Below the pieces are notes generated by a model. The model did not search any database. It saw only the letters and a list, made by a program, of their open reading frames with translations, and was not told the DNA's origin. Shown here piece by piece: positions 1 to 5,935 of a stretch of 10,165 nucleotides of DNA (position 1 is its first letter; every line of letters starts with the position of its first letter). Source of the DNA: Alphaproteobacteria bacterium (lineage in GTDB: Bacteria; Pseudomonadota; Alphaproteobacteria; Sphingomonadales; Emcibacteraceae); NCBI GenBank assembly GCA_002749135.1, contig NVVY01000002.1, positions 60,097-70,261 on the forward strand, in the 5' to 3' direction. Position numbers and translations under genes: made by a program.

Positions 1-60
1 CGCCCTTTGGGCTACTTGAGCCCCCCCGCTCGCGCAGCTCGCTCCCCCCCGCTTTTGATT
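1..60. repeat. GC-rich repeat with two C7 tracts at the pheS 3' end
   Basis: On the plus strand the 10-mer CCCCCCCGCT occurs at 21-30 and 44-53. Between the C tracts, GCTCGC occurs twice (28-33 and 37-42) separated by GCA. A short hairpin, GCCC-TTT-GGGC, sits at 2-12. The composition differs sharply from the rest of pheS, and the segment lies just after the last conserved PheS residues. This resembles a dispersed intergenic repeat that has landed in, or extended, the 3' end of the gene. The repeat family is not recognised. Only one copy is in the window, so dispersal is inferred. Confidence 0.5.
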
Positions 61-1123
61 GCGTGCTGAGTGATGGAATATCGAGGGCGGCGAAACCATA
101 ATGTTTCAGCCAGCGTAAATCGGCAGCAAAGAAATCGCGCAGGTCCGGGATGCCCCATTTCAACATGGCAATCCGGTCCAGCCCCATGCCAAAGGCAAAG
201 CCCTGATATTCATCGGGGTTGAGGTTCACATTCTCCAGAACGCGCGAGTTGACCATGCCGCAACCCATGATCTCCAGCCAGTCATCGCCTTCGCCGATCA
301 GGATTTCCCCGTCCTTAAACGCGCAGCCGATATCCACTTCGGCGGACGGTTCCGTGAAGGGGAAATAGCTGGGTCGAAAGCGGATTTTCACATCGTCGAG
401 GTCAAAGAATTTACGGCAGAATTCCTCAATACACCATTTCAAATGCCCCATATGAATGTCCCGGTCGATGACAAGGGCCTCAACCTGATGGAACATGGGG
501 GTATGGGTCGCGTCACTGTCACAGCGATAGGTGCGCCCCGGCGCAATGATCCGGTAAGGCGGCGGCCCCGACATCATGGTTCTGATCTGAACCGGGGATG
601 TATGGGTGCGCAAGAGCTTGCGGTTGCCCTCGGCATCTTCAGGAAAATAAAAGGTATCGTGCATTTGGCGGGCGGGATGTTCCGCCGGGATATTCAGGGC
701 GGTGAAGTTATAGAAATCTTCCTCTATTTCAGGCCCTTCGGCAATGCTGAAGCCTATTTCGGTGAAAATTTCGGCCACCTCATCCATAACCTGTGTGATG
801 GGATGGATGCTGCCTAAATTTTCCGGCGGGGTTGGCAGGGTGATGTCGATCTTCTCAGATAACAGGCGGCGGTTCAACGCCTGCTGTTCAAGGTTGGTTT
901 TCTGGGTAGTGATGCCATCGATGATGCGGTTTTTCAGGCCGTTCAATTTGGGACCAAATTCTTTTTTCTCATCGGGGGTCATCTTGCCCAATTCGCGCAT
1001 CAACAGGCTGACGCGGCCTTTTTTGCCCACTTGTGCCACGCGAAGCTCTTCTAGCCCGCCAAGATCATCACAGGCGGTAATCGCCGAAATGATTTCTGTT
1101 TCTAAACGCTGGAGGTCTTCCAT
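1..1123 (-). CDS. pheS: Phenylalanine--tRNA ligase alpha subunit (3' end open at window edge)
   Basis: Class II synthetase alpha subunit; with PheT it charges tRNA-Phe in the cytoplasm as an alpha2-beta2 enzyme. Reading from the ATG at 1123, an N-terminal coiled-coil tRNA-binding arm (about residues 1-90) is followed by the catalytic core. Visible motifs are GRTYRCDSDATHTPMFHQVE (196-215, motif 2), FRPSYFPFTEPSAEVDI (249-265) and GFAFGMGLDRIAML (308-321, motif 3). The fold ends with DLRWLKHYGFAALDIPSLS at about residue 353, where alphaproteobacterial PheS normally stops within a few residues. Here the frame stays open to the edge through a GC-rich repeat, adding at least 22 Gly/Ser/Arg/Glu-rich residues, so the true C-terminus is not seen. 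A GGGTGA Shine-Dalgarno lies 5 nt before the ATG. An intrinsic terminator separates the gene from rplT, and a TATATAT stretch at about 1131-1143 may belong to its own weak promoter. pheT would lie left of the window. Confidence 0.96.
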   Translation of the reverse strand, partial: MEDLQRLETEIISAITACDDLGGLEELRVAQVGKKGRVSLLMRELGKMTPDEKKEFGPKLNGLKNRIIDGITTQKTNLEQQALNRRLLSEKIDITLPTPPENLGSIHPITQVMDEVAEIFTEIGFSIAEGPEIEEDFYNFTALNIPAEHPARQMHDTFYFPEDAEGNRKLLRTHTSPVQIRTMMSGPPPYRIIAPGRTYRCDSDATHTPMFHQVEALVIDRDIHMGHLKWCIEEFCRKFFDLDDVKIRFRPSYFPFTEPSAEVDIGCAFKDGEILIGEGDDWLEIMGCGMVNSRVLENVNLNPDEYQGFAFGMGLDRIAMLKWGIPDLRDFFAADLRWLKHYGFAALDIPSLSTQSKAGGSELRERGGSSSPKG

Positions 1124-1160
1124 ATGGTCACCCGATATATATAAATTACCCTGAAATGAA

Positions 1161-1195
1161 TAAAAGGAGCCTGTTGCTGTAACAGCAGGCTCCTT
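1161..1195 (-). terminator. Intrinsic terminator after rplT, before pheS
   Basis: Read on the minus strand, GGAGCCTG and its complement CAGGCTCC (1166-1173 and 1186-1193) form an 8-bp GC-rich stem. It continues with an inner CTG/CAG helix across a 3-nt bulge and is followed by TTTTATT. It lies about 35 nt after the rplT stop and about 40 nt before the pheS ATG. It can therefore end the rpmI-rplT transcript or act as a partial terminator controlling readthrough into pheS. No Phe-rich leader peptide precedes it, unlike enterobacterial pheM. Confidence 0.8.
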
Positions 1196-1231
1196 GAACG
1201 ATAAGTCTTAATCTGAAAAGTGATCGGCGGT

Positions 1232-1591
1232 TCAGGCGTTTAACGCGGCCTGTGCCTGATCAGCGATTGCTTTAAAAGCATCTGGTTCACGAACGGCCAG
1301 ATCAGCCAGAACTTTACGGTCAAGTTCGATGCCTGCACGTTTCAGGCCGTTCATAAATCGTGAATAGGTCATATCATGAATCCGCGCGGCGGCATTGATA
1401 CGCTGAATCCACAGGGCGCGGAATTTCCGTTTGCGGACTTTCCGGTCGCGGTACGCATATTGGCCAGCCTTTTCGACGGCCTGTATTGCGATTCTGATGG
1501 TGTTTTTCCGGCGGCCACGATAGCCTTTTGCCAGTTTTAAAACTTTTTTGTGACGTGCGTGAGATGTCACGCCTCTTTTTACATGTGCCAT
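1232..1591 (-). CDS. rplT: 50S ribosomal protein L20
   Basis: Primary 23S rRNA-binding protein needed early in 50S assembly; in several bacteria it also represses its own operon by binding the leader mRNA. The 119-residue product has the family length and signature: N-terminal [21 protein letters not shown], the basic [12 protein letters not shown], and [18 protein letters not shown] (about 53-70). It ends with the globular domain containing [24 protein letters not shown]. The start is supported by AGGAA 7 nt before the ATG. It lies 28 nt after rpmI in the same transcript, the usual bicistronic pairing, and is followed by an intrinsic terminator. Confidence 0.98.
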   Translation of the reverse strand: MAHVKRGVTSHARHKKVLKLAKGYRGRRKNTIRIAIQAVEKAGQYAYRDRKVRKRKFRALWIQRINAAARIHDMTYSRFMNGLKRAGIELDRKVLADLAVREPDAFKAIADQAQAALNA

Positions 1592-1619
1592 TTATCTGTT
1601 CCTAAATCAATCGTCTGCA

Positions 1620-1817
1620 TTAACCGTAAGGCATGAATTTTTTGACGATCCGCGCATCCTGATCGGACAGGATGGTGGTGCCGCGTTGGTTACGAAGTTG
1701 TTTGTTTGAGCGCTTGATCATACCATGCTGTTTACCAGCCTGCGTAGCGCGTACTTTTCCGGTACCCGTGATTTTGAAGCGCTTTTTGGCACTGCTTTTG
1801 GTTTTCATCTTGGGCAT
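1620..1817 (-). CDS. rpmI: 50S ribosomal protein L35
   Basis: Small basic protein of the large subunit. At 65 residues it matches the family, with [20 protein letters not shown] at the N-terminus, a central [18 protein letters not shown] and the typical C-terminal [22 protein letters not shown] with 8-nt spacing precedes the ATG. It is the first gene of the rpmI-rplT transcript. That transcript starts from a promoter at 1925-1952 and carries a structured leader of about 100 nt. The gene is separated from infC by a plus-strand gene, which is not the usual adjacent arrangement. Confidence 0.98.
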   Translation of the reverse strand: MPKMKTKSSAKKRFKITGTGKVRATQAGKQHGMIKRSNKQLRNQRGTTILSDQDARIVKKFMPYG

Positions 1818-1835
1818 TTAGCTTTTCCTTTTCGT

Positions 1836-1863
1836 AAAAAATTATGGCGCAATAGGTGCGCCA
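1836..1863 (-). promoter_or_regulatory. Terminator-like hairpin in the rpmI leader (candidate attenuator)
   Basis: On the minus strand TGGCGCA (1857-1863) pairs with TGCGCCA (1845-1851) around a 5-nt loop. It is followed directly by ATAATTTTTT, the shape of an intrinsic terminator, yet it lies 28 nt upstream of the rpmI ATG and inside the transcribed leader. With the upstream hairpin at 1872-1910 it forms a plausible attenuation device for L20 or L35 autoregulation. The function is inferred from structure and from known L20 leader control in other bacteria. Confidence 0.55.
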
Positions 1864-1871
1864 AGCTTTCC

Positions 1872-1910
1872 GGGTGATGAGGCATGCCCTAAGTTTCAGC
1901 CATATCACCC
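1872..1910 (-). promoter_or_regulatory. Upstream hairpin of the rpmI leader
   Basis: GGGTGAT (minus strand, 1904-1910) pairs with ATCACCC (1872-1878) as a 7-bp stem. A second short GGC/GCC helix follows across a small symmetrical internal loop. The apical part contains GGCATGCC, which is self-complementary. It begins about 8 nt after the predicted transcription start and lies immediately before the terminator-like hairpin. It could be the protein-binding or anti-terminator element of the leader, which is inference. Confidence 0.45.
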
Positions 1911-1924
1911 AATGAAGTTGAGGT

Positions 1925-1952
1925 GTATAACGCCCTTTACCGGGGATTGCAA
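1925..1952 (-). promoter_or_regulatory. Sigma70-type promoter for rpmI-rplT
   Basis: On the minus strand CTTGCAA gives a -35 of TTGCAA (1947-1952), then a 16-nt spacer and a -10 of TTATAC (1925-1930). The CTTG-type -35 is typical of alphaproteobacterial housekeeping promoters. The start site would be near 1918, giving a leader of about 100 nt before rpmI. Confidence 0.6.
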
Positions 1953-1983
1953 GGGGATTCAGAGGGTTTTTCGCCGGAAATCA

Positions 1984-2011
1984 TTGTTAAAATTTGCCTT
2001 ACTGTTAACAT
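1984..2011 (+). promoter_or_regulatory. Possible promoter for the TraB/GumN-family gene
   Basis: TTGTTA (1984-1989) and TAACAT (2006-2011) are spaced by 16 nt. The match to consensus is moderate. The surrounding AT-rich stretch holds GTTAAA once (1986) and GTTAAC twice (2004 and 2038), which could equally be regulator sites. Confidence 0.3.
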
Positions 2012-2069
2012 GTTTAAAACCTAACGTTTGTACAAGAGTTAACAAGCAAATTCAGCCAAAGGATATTAT

Positions 2070-2978
2070 ATGTTTTTTAACAGAATAACGCAGATTGTTA
2101 CCGTTCTTTTTTTGGGGTTTGTGATTTTCACAACGCCGGTGCGCGGGGCCGATGCGGAGGTCGTCAATGCCCGTCCGGCCTTGTGGCAGGTGAAAAAAGA
2201 TGGGGGCACCGTATATCTGCTTGGCTCATTTCATATTCTGCCCAAGAATTATAAGTGGTATGATGGTATTATCAGCCGTTCGTTTGAAGGCTCGGATGAA
2301 TTGGTCATGGAAATGGAAATGACGCCCGAAGCGACCGCCGATATACAGGCCACCGTGATTAACAACGCCTTTTTCAAGGATGATGACAGCCTGAAAAACC
2401 ATCTGGATGAGGCCCATTATGCCAAGATGCTGGGTTATGCCAAAAAGCTCATGGGCATGGATGAGGCCATGGCGAAAAAGTCAAAGCCGTGGTTTATGGC
2501 CATCCAGATATCGCTGGTGTCCGCCATGACCAGCGGCATGGACCCCAATTCCGGAGTGGATAAATTTCTGGAAGGTCAGGCGAAAAAAACGCAAAAACCC
2601 ATTAGTGGCCTTGAAACACCGCAAGAATCCATGAACGCCCTGATCCATCATCCCATGGTGGTACAGGCAGAGATGCTGTCTGATACGCTGGACAAAATTG
2701 ATGATTTCAAGAGCTATATCACCAGTTACCTTGAGGCCTGGGCCTCAGGCGATGCGGACCGGATGACCAAAACCATGGTTGAGGATATGGCCGACCAGCC
2801 AGAAATGTATCAGGCTTTGCTGGTGGACCGCAACAAGAACTGGGTGCCTGCTATTGAGGATCACATCAACAGCGGCAAACGTGTCTTCATTGTGGTTGGT
2901 GCCGCCCATCTGGTGGGCAAGGACGGCCTTGTGGGTATGTTGCAGGCCAAGGGCTATCATGTGGATAAAATTCAGTAG
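2070..2978 (+). CDS. Exported TraB/GumN-family protein
   Basis: Member of the TraB/PrgY/GumN superfamily, related to Tiki-type metalloproteases; the bacterial members mostly lack an assigned substrate. An N-terminal hydrophobic segment (residues 8-21) with a likely cleavage near VRGADA predicts export. The family marks are in order: PALWQVKKDGGTVYLLGSFH (36-55, with the conserved GxxH), the acidic VMEMEM strand (79-84), GLET (180-183) and the C-terminal GAAHLVGKDGLVGMLQAKGY (277-296), holding the second conserved His and the GxxG turn. The 302-residue length is normal. AGGAT precedes the ATG. The gene is plus-strand inside the minus-strand translation cluster and ends at a terminator shared with the antiparallel small RNA. 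Catalytic function is likely, given both motif ends, but not shown. Confidence 0.9.
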   Translation: MFFNRITQIVTVLFLGFVIFTTPVRGADAEVVNARPALWQVKKDGGTVYLLGSFHILPKNYKWYDGIISRSFEGSDELVMEMEMTPEATADIQATVINNAFFKDDDSLKNHLDEAHYAKMLGYAKKLMGMDEAMAKKSKPWFMAIQISLVSAMTSGMDPNSGVDKFLEGQAKKTQKPISGLETPQESMNALIHHPMVVQAEMLSDTLDKIDDFKSYITSYLEAWASGDADRMTKTMVEDMADQPEMYQALLVDRNKNWVPAIEDHINSGKRVFIVVGAAHLVGKDGLVGMLQAKGYHVDKIQ

Positions 2979-2983
2979 ATTCC

Positions 2984-3018
2984 AAATAAAAACCCGCCTT
3001 TATAAATAAAAACCCGCC
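2984..3018. repeat. Direct duplication of a terminator arm
   Basis: The 15-mer AAATAAAAACCCGCC occurs at 2984-2998 and again at 3004-3018, offset by 20 bp. The second copy is the left arm of the terminator at 3011-3040. The first copy could pair with the same right arm, giving an alternative hairpin. For minus-strand transcripts the duplication supplies two successive GGCGGGTTTTTATTT tails. Confidence 0.75.
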
Positions 3019-3117
3019 GGGGAAAATCCTCTGGCGGGTTCTTTTTCTGGTCACGTTGAGTAATTCAGCTGCTATTCCTCAGCATACCAAGATGTGCTTA
3101 ACCTTTGGGCGCACAAT
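3006..3117 (-). ncRNA. Candidate small RNA locus of about 112 nt, no known family
   Basis: A near-ideal promoter (3124-3152) points leftward into a stretch with no credible ORF. About 110 nt later it meets a GC-rich intrinsic terminator (3011-3040, then TTTTTATTT on this strand). The predicted RNA has three stem-loops. The first is TGTGC/GCACA (3111-3115 with 3093-3097), with CCCAAAGG in its loop. The second is TGCT/AGCA (3081-3084 with 3070-3073), presenting the purine-rich loop GAGGAAT. The third is the terminator hairpin. It lies in the infC to TraB-gene gap; its last 40 or so nt are antisense to the 3' end of the TraB-gene transcript. I do not recognise SRP RNA, 6S, tmRNA, RNase P or a named alphaproteobacterial sRNA. 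It could also be an infC 3'-UTR product. Confidence 0.5.
3011..3046. terminator. Bidirectional intrinsic terminator
   Basis: AACCCGCC (3011-3018) pairs with GGCGGGTT (3033-3040) as a perfect 8-bp stem around a 14-nt loop. It is followed on the plus strand by CTTTTT and on the minus strand by TTTATTT, so the minus-strand tail reads TTTTTATTT with the end of the stem. It terminates the TraB/GumN-family gene from the left and the putative small RNA, or infC readthrough, from the right. Confidence 0.88.
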
Positions 3118-3123
3118 AGGGCG

Positions 3124-3152
3124 ATTATAGCGCACAAACGTTAAAAAATCAA
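3124..3152 (-). promoter_or_regulatory. Strong sigma70-type promoter upstream of the putative small RNA
   Basis: On the minus strand TTGATT (3147-3152), a 17-nt spacer and a perfect TATAAT (3124-3129) form the best promoter in the window. Initiation is expected at about 3117. No ORF of useful size lies downstream before the terminator, so an RNA product is the simplest reading. Confidence 0.65.
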
Positions 3153-3170
3153 CTGCGATGACAGGGATTA

Positions 3171-3203
3171 CAGGTTACGTCACTGTTTGTAACTGTTCCA
3201 GTT
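3171..3203. repeat. Inverted repeats in the infC 3' trailer
   Basis: AACTG-TTC-CAGTT is a perfect 5-bp hairpin at 3191-3203. It overlaps an alternative stem formed by CAGGTTAC (3171-3178) and GTAACTG (3189-3195), with one bulged G. Neither is followed at once by a T tract on the minus strand, so they are not convincing terminators. They could stabilise the infC 3' end. Confidence 0.3.
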
Positions 3204-3239
3204 TAACCCTTGAAACGACTCGCAAAGAATGCCGGAAGA

Positions 3240-3776
3240 TTACTTGGGCGACATGACCATAATGATCTGGCGGCCTTCCATTTTCGGTGCCTGTTCGATC
3301 TTGGCCAGCTCCTGGAAATCGTCCTGAACTCTTTTCAGCAGGTCCATACCAAGTTCCTGATGGGCCATTTCACGACCTCGGAAACGCAGGGTTACTTTGA
3401 CCTTGTCCCCGCCGCTCAGAAATTTATCCACGGCGCGCATTTTCACATCATAGTCATGTTTTTCAATGCCGGGGCGCAGTTTTATTTCCTTGACCTCAAC
3501 CGTTTTCTGTTTCTTTTTGGCCAGGCTGGCTTTTTTCTGGGCGGCATAGCGAAAGCGGCCATAGTCCAGAATTTTGCACACGGGCGGTTCGGCATTGGGG
3601 GATATTTCCACAAGGTCAAGCCCCGCCGCTTTTGCCATGGACAGGCCTTTGTCAATATTTACGGTGCCATGATTCTCACCACTGTCATCAATCAGTCTGA
3701 TTTGATCTGCGGTGATTTCGTCATTAACCCGTAATCCTTTTTTGGATGGCGGGCCTTGCATTGGTCGTCTGGCTAT
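3240..3776 (-). CDS. infC: Translation initiation factor IF-3, probable AUA start
   Basis: Binds the 30S subunit, prevents premature 50S joining and rejects non-AUG start codons. The product shows the N-domain [22 protein letters not shown], the hinge region [15 protein letters not shown], a Lys-rich linker and the C-domain from [18 protein letters not shown] to the end. I place the start at ATA (3774-3776), giving 178 residues beginning with ARRP after the initiator. The codon before it is TAA, and a perfect AGGAGG (3784-3789) lies 7 nt upstream. The only downstream alternative, ATG at 3761, is 22 nt from that Shine-Dalgarno and lacks its own. A rare start is expected for infC, whose protein autoregulates by discriminating against its own codon (AUU in E. 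coli). It lies downstream of thrS on the same strand with about 105 nt between. Confidence 0.96.
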   Translation of the reverse strand: MARRPMQGPPSKKGLRVNDEITADQIRLIDDSGENHGTVNIDKGLSMAKAAGLDLVEISPNAEPPVCKILDYGRFRYAAQKKASLAKKKQKTVEVKEIKLRPGIEKHDYDVKMRAVDKFLSGGDKVKVTLRFRGREMAHQELGMDLLKRVQDDFQELAKIEQAPKMEGRQIIMVMSPK

Positions 3777-3789
3777 TTAATTTCCTCCT
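3774..3789 (-). promoter_or_regulatory. Start-deciding Shine-Dalgarno and AUA codon of infC
   Basis: Minus strand: AGGAGG (3784-3789), a 7-nt spacer, then ATA (3774-3776). An in-frame TAA immediately precedes the ATA, so no start further upstream is possible. No ATG, GTG, TTG or CTG occurs in frame before the ATG at 3761. Confidence 0.75.
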
Positions 3790-3881
3790 GCGGGTGCCGT
3801 ATGGTTGGCCTGATTCCGCTTTGCTGTTAAAAATGGTGTAGTTTCACTCTTTATTACTGAAAAACAATTAAATTGCAATGC

Positions 3882-5825
3882 TCATTGATCTGTTCTTTGA
3901 TCAGGGGCAAGGGATTCCGCTTTTAGTTTATTAATTGCAACGTCTAAATCAAGGGTTTCCTGCTGTTTTGACCCCAAACGGCGGACGGTTACAGTATTTT
4001 CCGTGGCCTCCCGCGCGCCGACCACATAGATGGCCGGCACCTTGGCATGGGAATGTTCGCGGATTTTATAATTGATCTTTTCACTGCGCAGGTCCTTTTC
4101 AGCCCGAATCCCCTGGGCAATCAATTGGTCATAGACCTTGCACACATGGTCATCCTGATCGGAGGTGATACCGGTAACCACCACCTGCGTCGGGGCCAGC
4201 CACAGGGGAAAACGCCCGGCATGTTCCTCTATCAGGATACCAATGAAGCGTTCAAAAGATCCTAATATAGCCCGGTGAAGCATGACCGGACGATGTTTGC
4301 CATTGTCGGACCCCACATATTGGGCGTTCAGCCTTTCAGGAAGGACGAAATCTACCTGCATGGTGCCGCATTGCCAATCCCGGCCAATGGCATCGGTCAG
4401 GACAAATTCCAGTTTCGGACCGTAAAAAGCGCCTTCGCCGGGGTTCAGGCTATAATCGAGTCCTGTGCTGTCAATGGCATCACGCAGGGCCTTTTCCGCC
4501 GTGTCCCATGTGGCGTCGTCACCGGCGCGCACTTCGGGCCGGTCGGAGAATTTAACCTTCACGTCTTCAAAGCCGAAATCCTTGTATATTTCCAGCAGCA
4601 TTTTGCAGAAGACCTCGGTCTCGGACGTGATCTGATCCCGGGTGCAGAAAATATGGGCGTCATCCTGTACGAAGCTACGGACCCGCATCAGGCCATGAAG
4701 TGCGCCCGAGGGCTCATAACGGTGACAGGAACCAAATTCCGCCAGCCGCAGGGGCAGATCACGATAGCTGACGATCCCCTGATTAAAGACCTGAACATGA
4801 CAGGGGCAGTTCATGGGTTTGAAGGCCAGCGCGCGCCCGTCGGCCTCTGTTGTGTACATATGCTCACGGAATTTTTCCCAATGGCCGGATTTTTCCCACA
4901 GCGAACGGTCTACCAGTTGCGGCGTCTTGATCTCCTGATAGCCGTATTTCTGTTGTTTGCGGCGAATATAGGCTTCTACCTGCTGATAGATGGTCCAGCC
5001 CGCAGGGTGCCAGAAGGGCATGCCGGCGGCTTCTTCCTGAAAATGAAACAGCTTCATTTCCTTGCCCAGTTTGCGGTGATCACGCTTTTCGGCTTCCTCA
5101 AGGCGGTGCAGATAGGCCTTCAGCTCTTTTTTGGTGCGCCATGCGGTGCCGTAAATACGTTGCAGCATTTCATTATTGCTGTCCCCGCGCCAATAGGCCC
5201 CGGCCACTTTCATCAACTTGAAACAATCCTTGCCAAGCTTGCCGGTGCTGGGCAGATGCGGCCCCCGGCACAGGTCGATGAAATCGCCTTGTTTATAGAG
5301 GGTGATGGCCTGCCCCTCGGGGATGGCGGCAATCAGTTCTGCTTTATAAGCCTCGCCCATATCGATAAAGAATTTAACCGCGTCGTCCCGGTCCATCTCG
5401 CTGCGGATGATTTCCTCATCCCGGTCAATGATCTCGCCCATGCGTTTTTCGATGATCACAAGGTCATCGGTGGTAAAGGGCGTCTTGCGGGCAAAGTCAT
5501 AGTAAAAGCCGTTTTCAATGGCGGGGCCGATGGTGACCTGTGTGTCGGGGTAAAGCTCCTTCACCGCCTCGGCCAGAATATGGGCCGCGTCATGGCGTAA
5601 TATTTCGAGGGCGGCCTCATCACTTTTTGTAATGATGGAAACTTGCGCGTCTTTTGTGATTTCCCGGCTCAAGTCCCATTGTTCGCCGTCCACCACGATG
5701 GCAATGGCGGCCTTGAATAGGCCCGGGCCGATATCGGCGGCCAATATGCTGCCCGTTACCGGACTGTCAAAGGTGCGGCTGCTGCCATCTGGCAGGGTCA
5801 GGGTGATTTTTTTCTGGCTATTCAT
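3882..5825 (-). CDS. thrS: Threonine--tRNA ligase
   Basis: Charges tRNA-Thr and edits Ser-tRNA-Thr in the cytoplasm. From the ATG at 5825 the product is 647 residues. It carries a TGS domain (6-65) and an editing domain with HDAAH (78-82) and DLCRGPH (Cys186). The class II core has MNCP (zinc ligand Cys340), motif 2 [26 protein letters not shown] (His391) and motif 3 [18 protein letters not shown] (His517). A C-terminal anticodon-binding domain (about 543-635) follows. The open frame extends to 5906, but its first codons overlap the predicted promoter at 5881-5906, so the longer 674-residue start is rejected. ATG 5837 is a close alternative; 5825 has a GAG 7 nt upstream and begins nearer the family's usual N-terminus. 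MNCPCH replaces the E. coli MNCPGH, probably a lineage variant. Confidence 0.97.
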   Translation of the reverse strand: MNSQKKITLTLPDGSSRTFDSPVTGSILAADIGPGLFKAAIAIVVDGEQWDLSREITKDAQVSIITKSDEAALEILRHDAAHILAEAVKELYPDTQVTIGPAIENGFYYDFARKTPFTTDDLVIIEKRMGEIIDRDEEIIRSEMDRDDAVKFFIDMGEAYKAELIAAIPEGQAITLYKQGDFIDLCRGPHLPSTGKLGKDCFKLMKVAGAYWRGDSNNEMLQRIYGTAWRTKKELKAYLHRLEEAEKRDHRKLGKEMKLFHFQEEAAGMPFWHPAGWTIYQQVEAYIRRKQQKYGYQEIKTPQLVDRSLWEKSGHWEKFREHMYTTEADGRALAFKPMNCPCHVQVFNQGIVSYRDLPLRLAEFGSCHRYEPSGALHGLMRVRSFVQDDAHIFCTRDQITSETEVFCKMLLEIYKDFGFEDVKVKFSDRPEVRAGDDATWDTAEKALRDAIDSTGLDYSLNPGEGAFYGPKLEFVLTDAIGRDWQCGTMQVDFVLPERLNAQYVGSDNGKHRPVMLHRAILGSFERFIGILIEEHAGRFPLWLAPTQVVVTGITSDQDDHVCKVYDQLIAQGIRAEKDLRSEKINYKIREHSHAKVPAIYVVGAREATENTVTVRRLGSKQQETLDLDVAINKLKAESLAPDQRTDQ

Positions 5826-5880
5826 CGGTCGGCTCATTTTTCTGTTTTTGCATCGGCTATTATGATAGTTTCCGGGTGAC

Positions 5881-5906
5881 ATTATAAGGAAATAACAAAC
5901 TGTCAA
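5881..5906 (-). promoter_or_regulatory. thrS promoter with consensus hexamers and short spacer
   Basis: Minus strand TTGACA (5901-5906) and TATAAT (5881-5886) are both perfect consensus but only 14 nt apart. The true pairing may therefore use a shifted element: CTTGAC with 15 nt, or TAATGT as -10 with 16 nt. Initiation near 5874 would give a leader of 40-50 nt before thrS. Confidence 0.55.
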
Positions 5907-5914
5907 GTTAACAG
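5900..5914. promoter_or_regulatory. Imperfect palindrome over the thrS -35
   Basis: CTGTCAAGTTAACAG is a 15-bp inverted repeat with one mismatch, centred on the G at 5907 and covering the -35 element of the thrS promoter. It lies in the 110-bp divergent region shared with the hydrolase operon. A repressor or activator site for either side is possible. The motif does not match an operator I can name. Confidence 0.3.
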
Positions 5915-5935
5915 ATAATAGTTAAGGTGTTTTTT

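Noticed and set aside
21..50. Phase-variable switch based on the C7 tracts
   Set aside because: Homopolymers of seven at the far C-terminus of an essential synthetase would alter only the tail; no evidence of switching from one sequence.
443..1154. Two plus-strand open frames over pheS
   Set aside because: Antisense to strongly conserved PheS motifs, with no family resemblance in their products.
3063..3083. Seven-codon ATG frame (MLRNSS) within the small RNA
   Set aside because: No Shine-Dalgarno at a useful distance and too short to judge; treated as part of a non-coding RNA.
3210..3734. Plus-strand 174-residue open frame over infC
   Set aside because: Antisense to IF-3; its translation mirrors the conserved gene and has no domain.
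4275..5600. Plus-strand 441-residue open frame
   Set aside because: Lies wholly antisense to thrS, whose protein is unmistakable. The product has no recognisable domain; it is a codon-bias shadow.
5826..5906. N-terminal extension of ThrRS starting at 5906
   Set aside because: The extra 27 residues overlap the predicted thrS promoter and are not part of the TGS domain.
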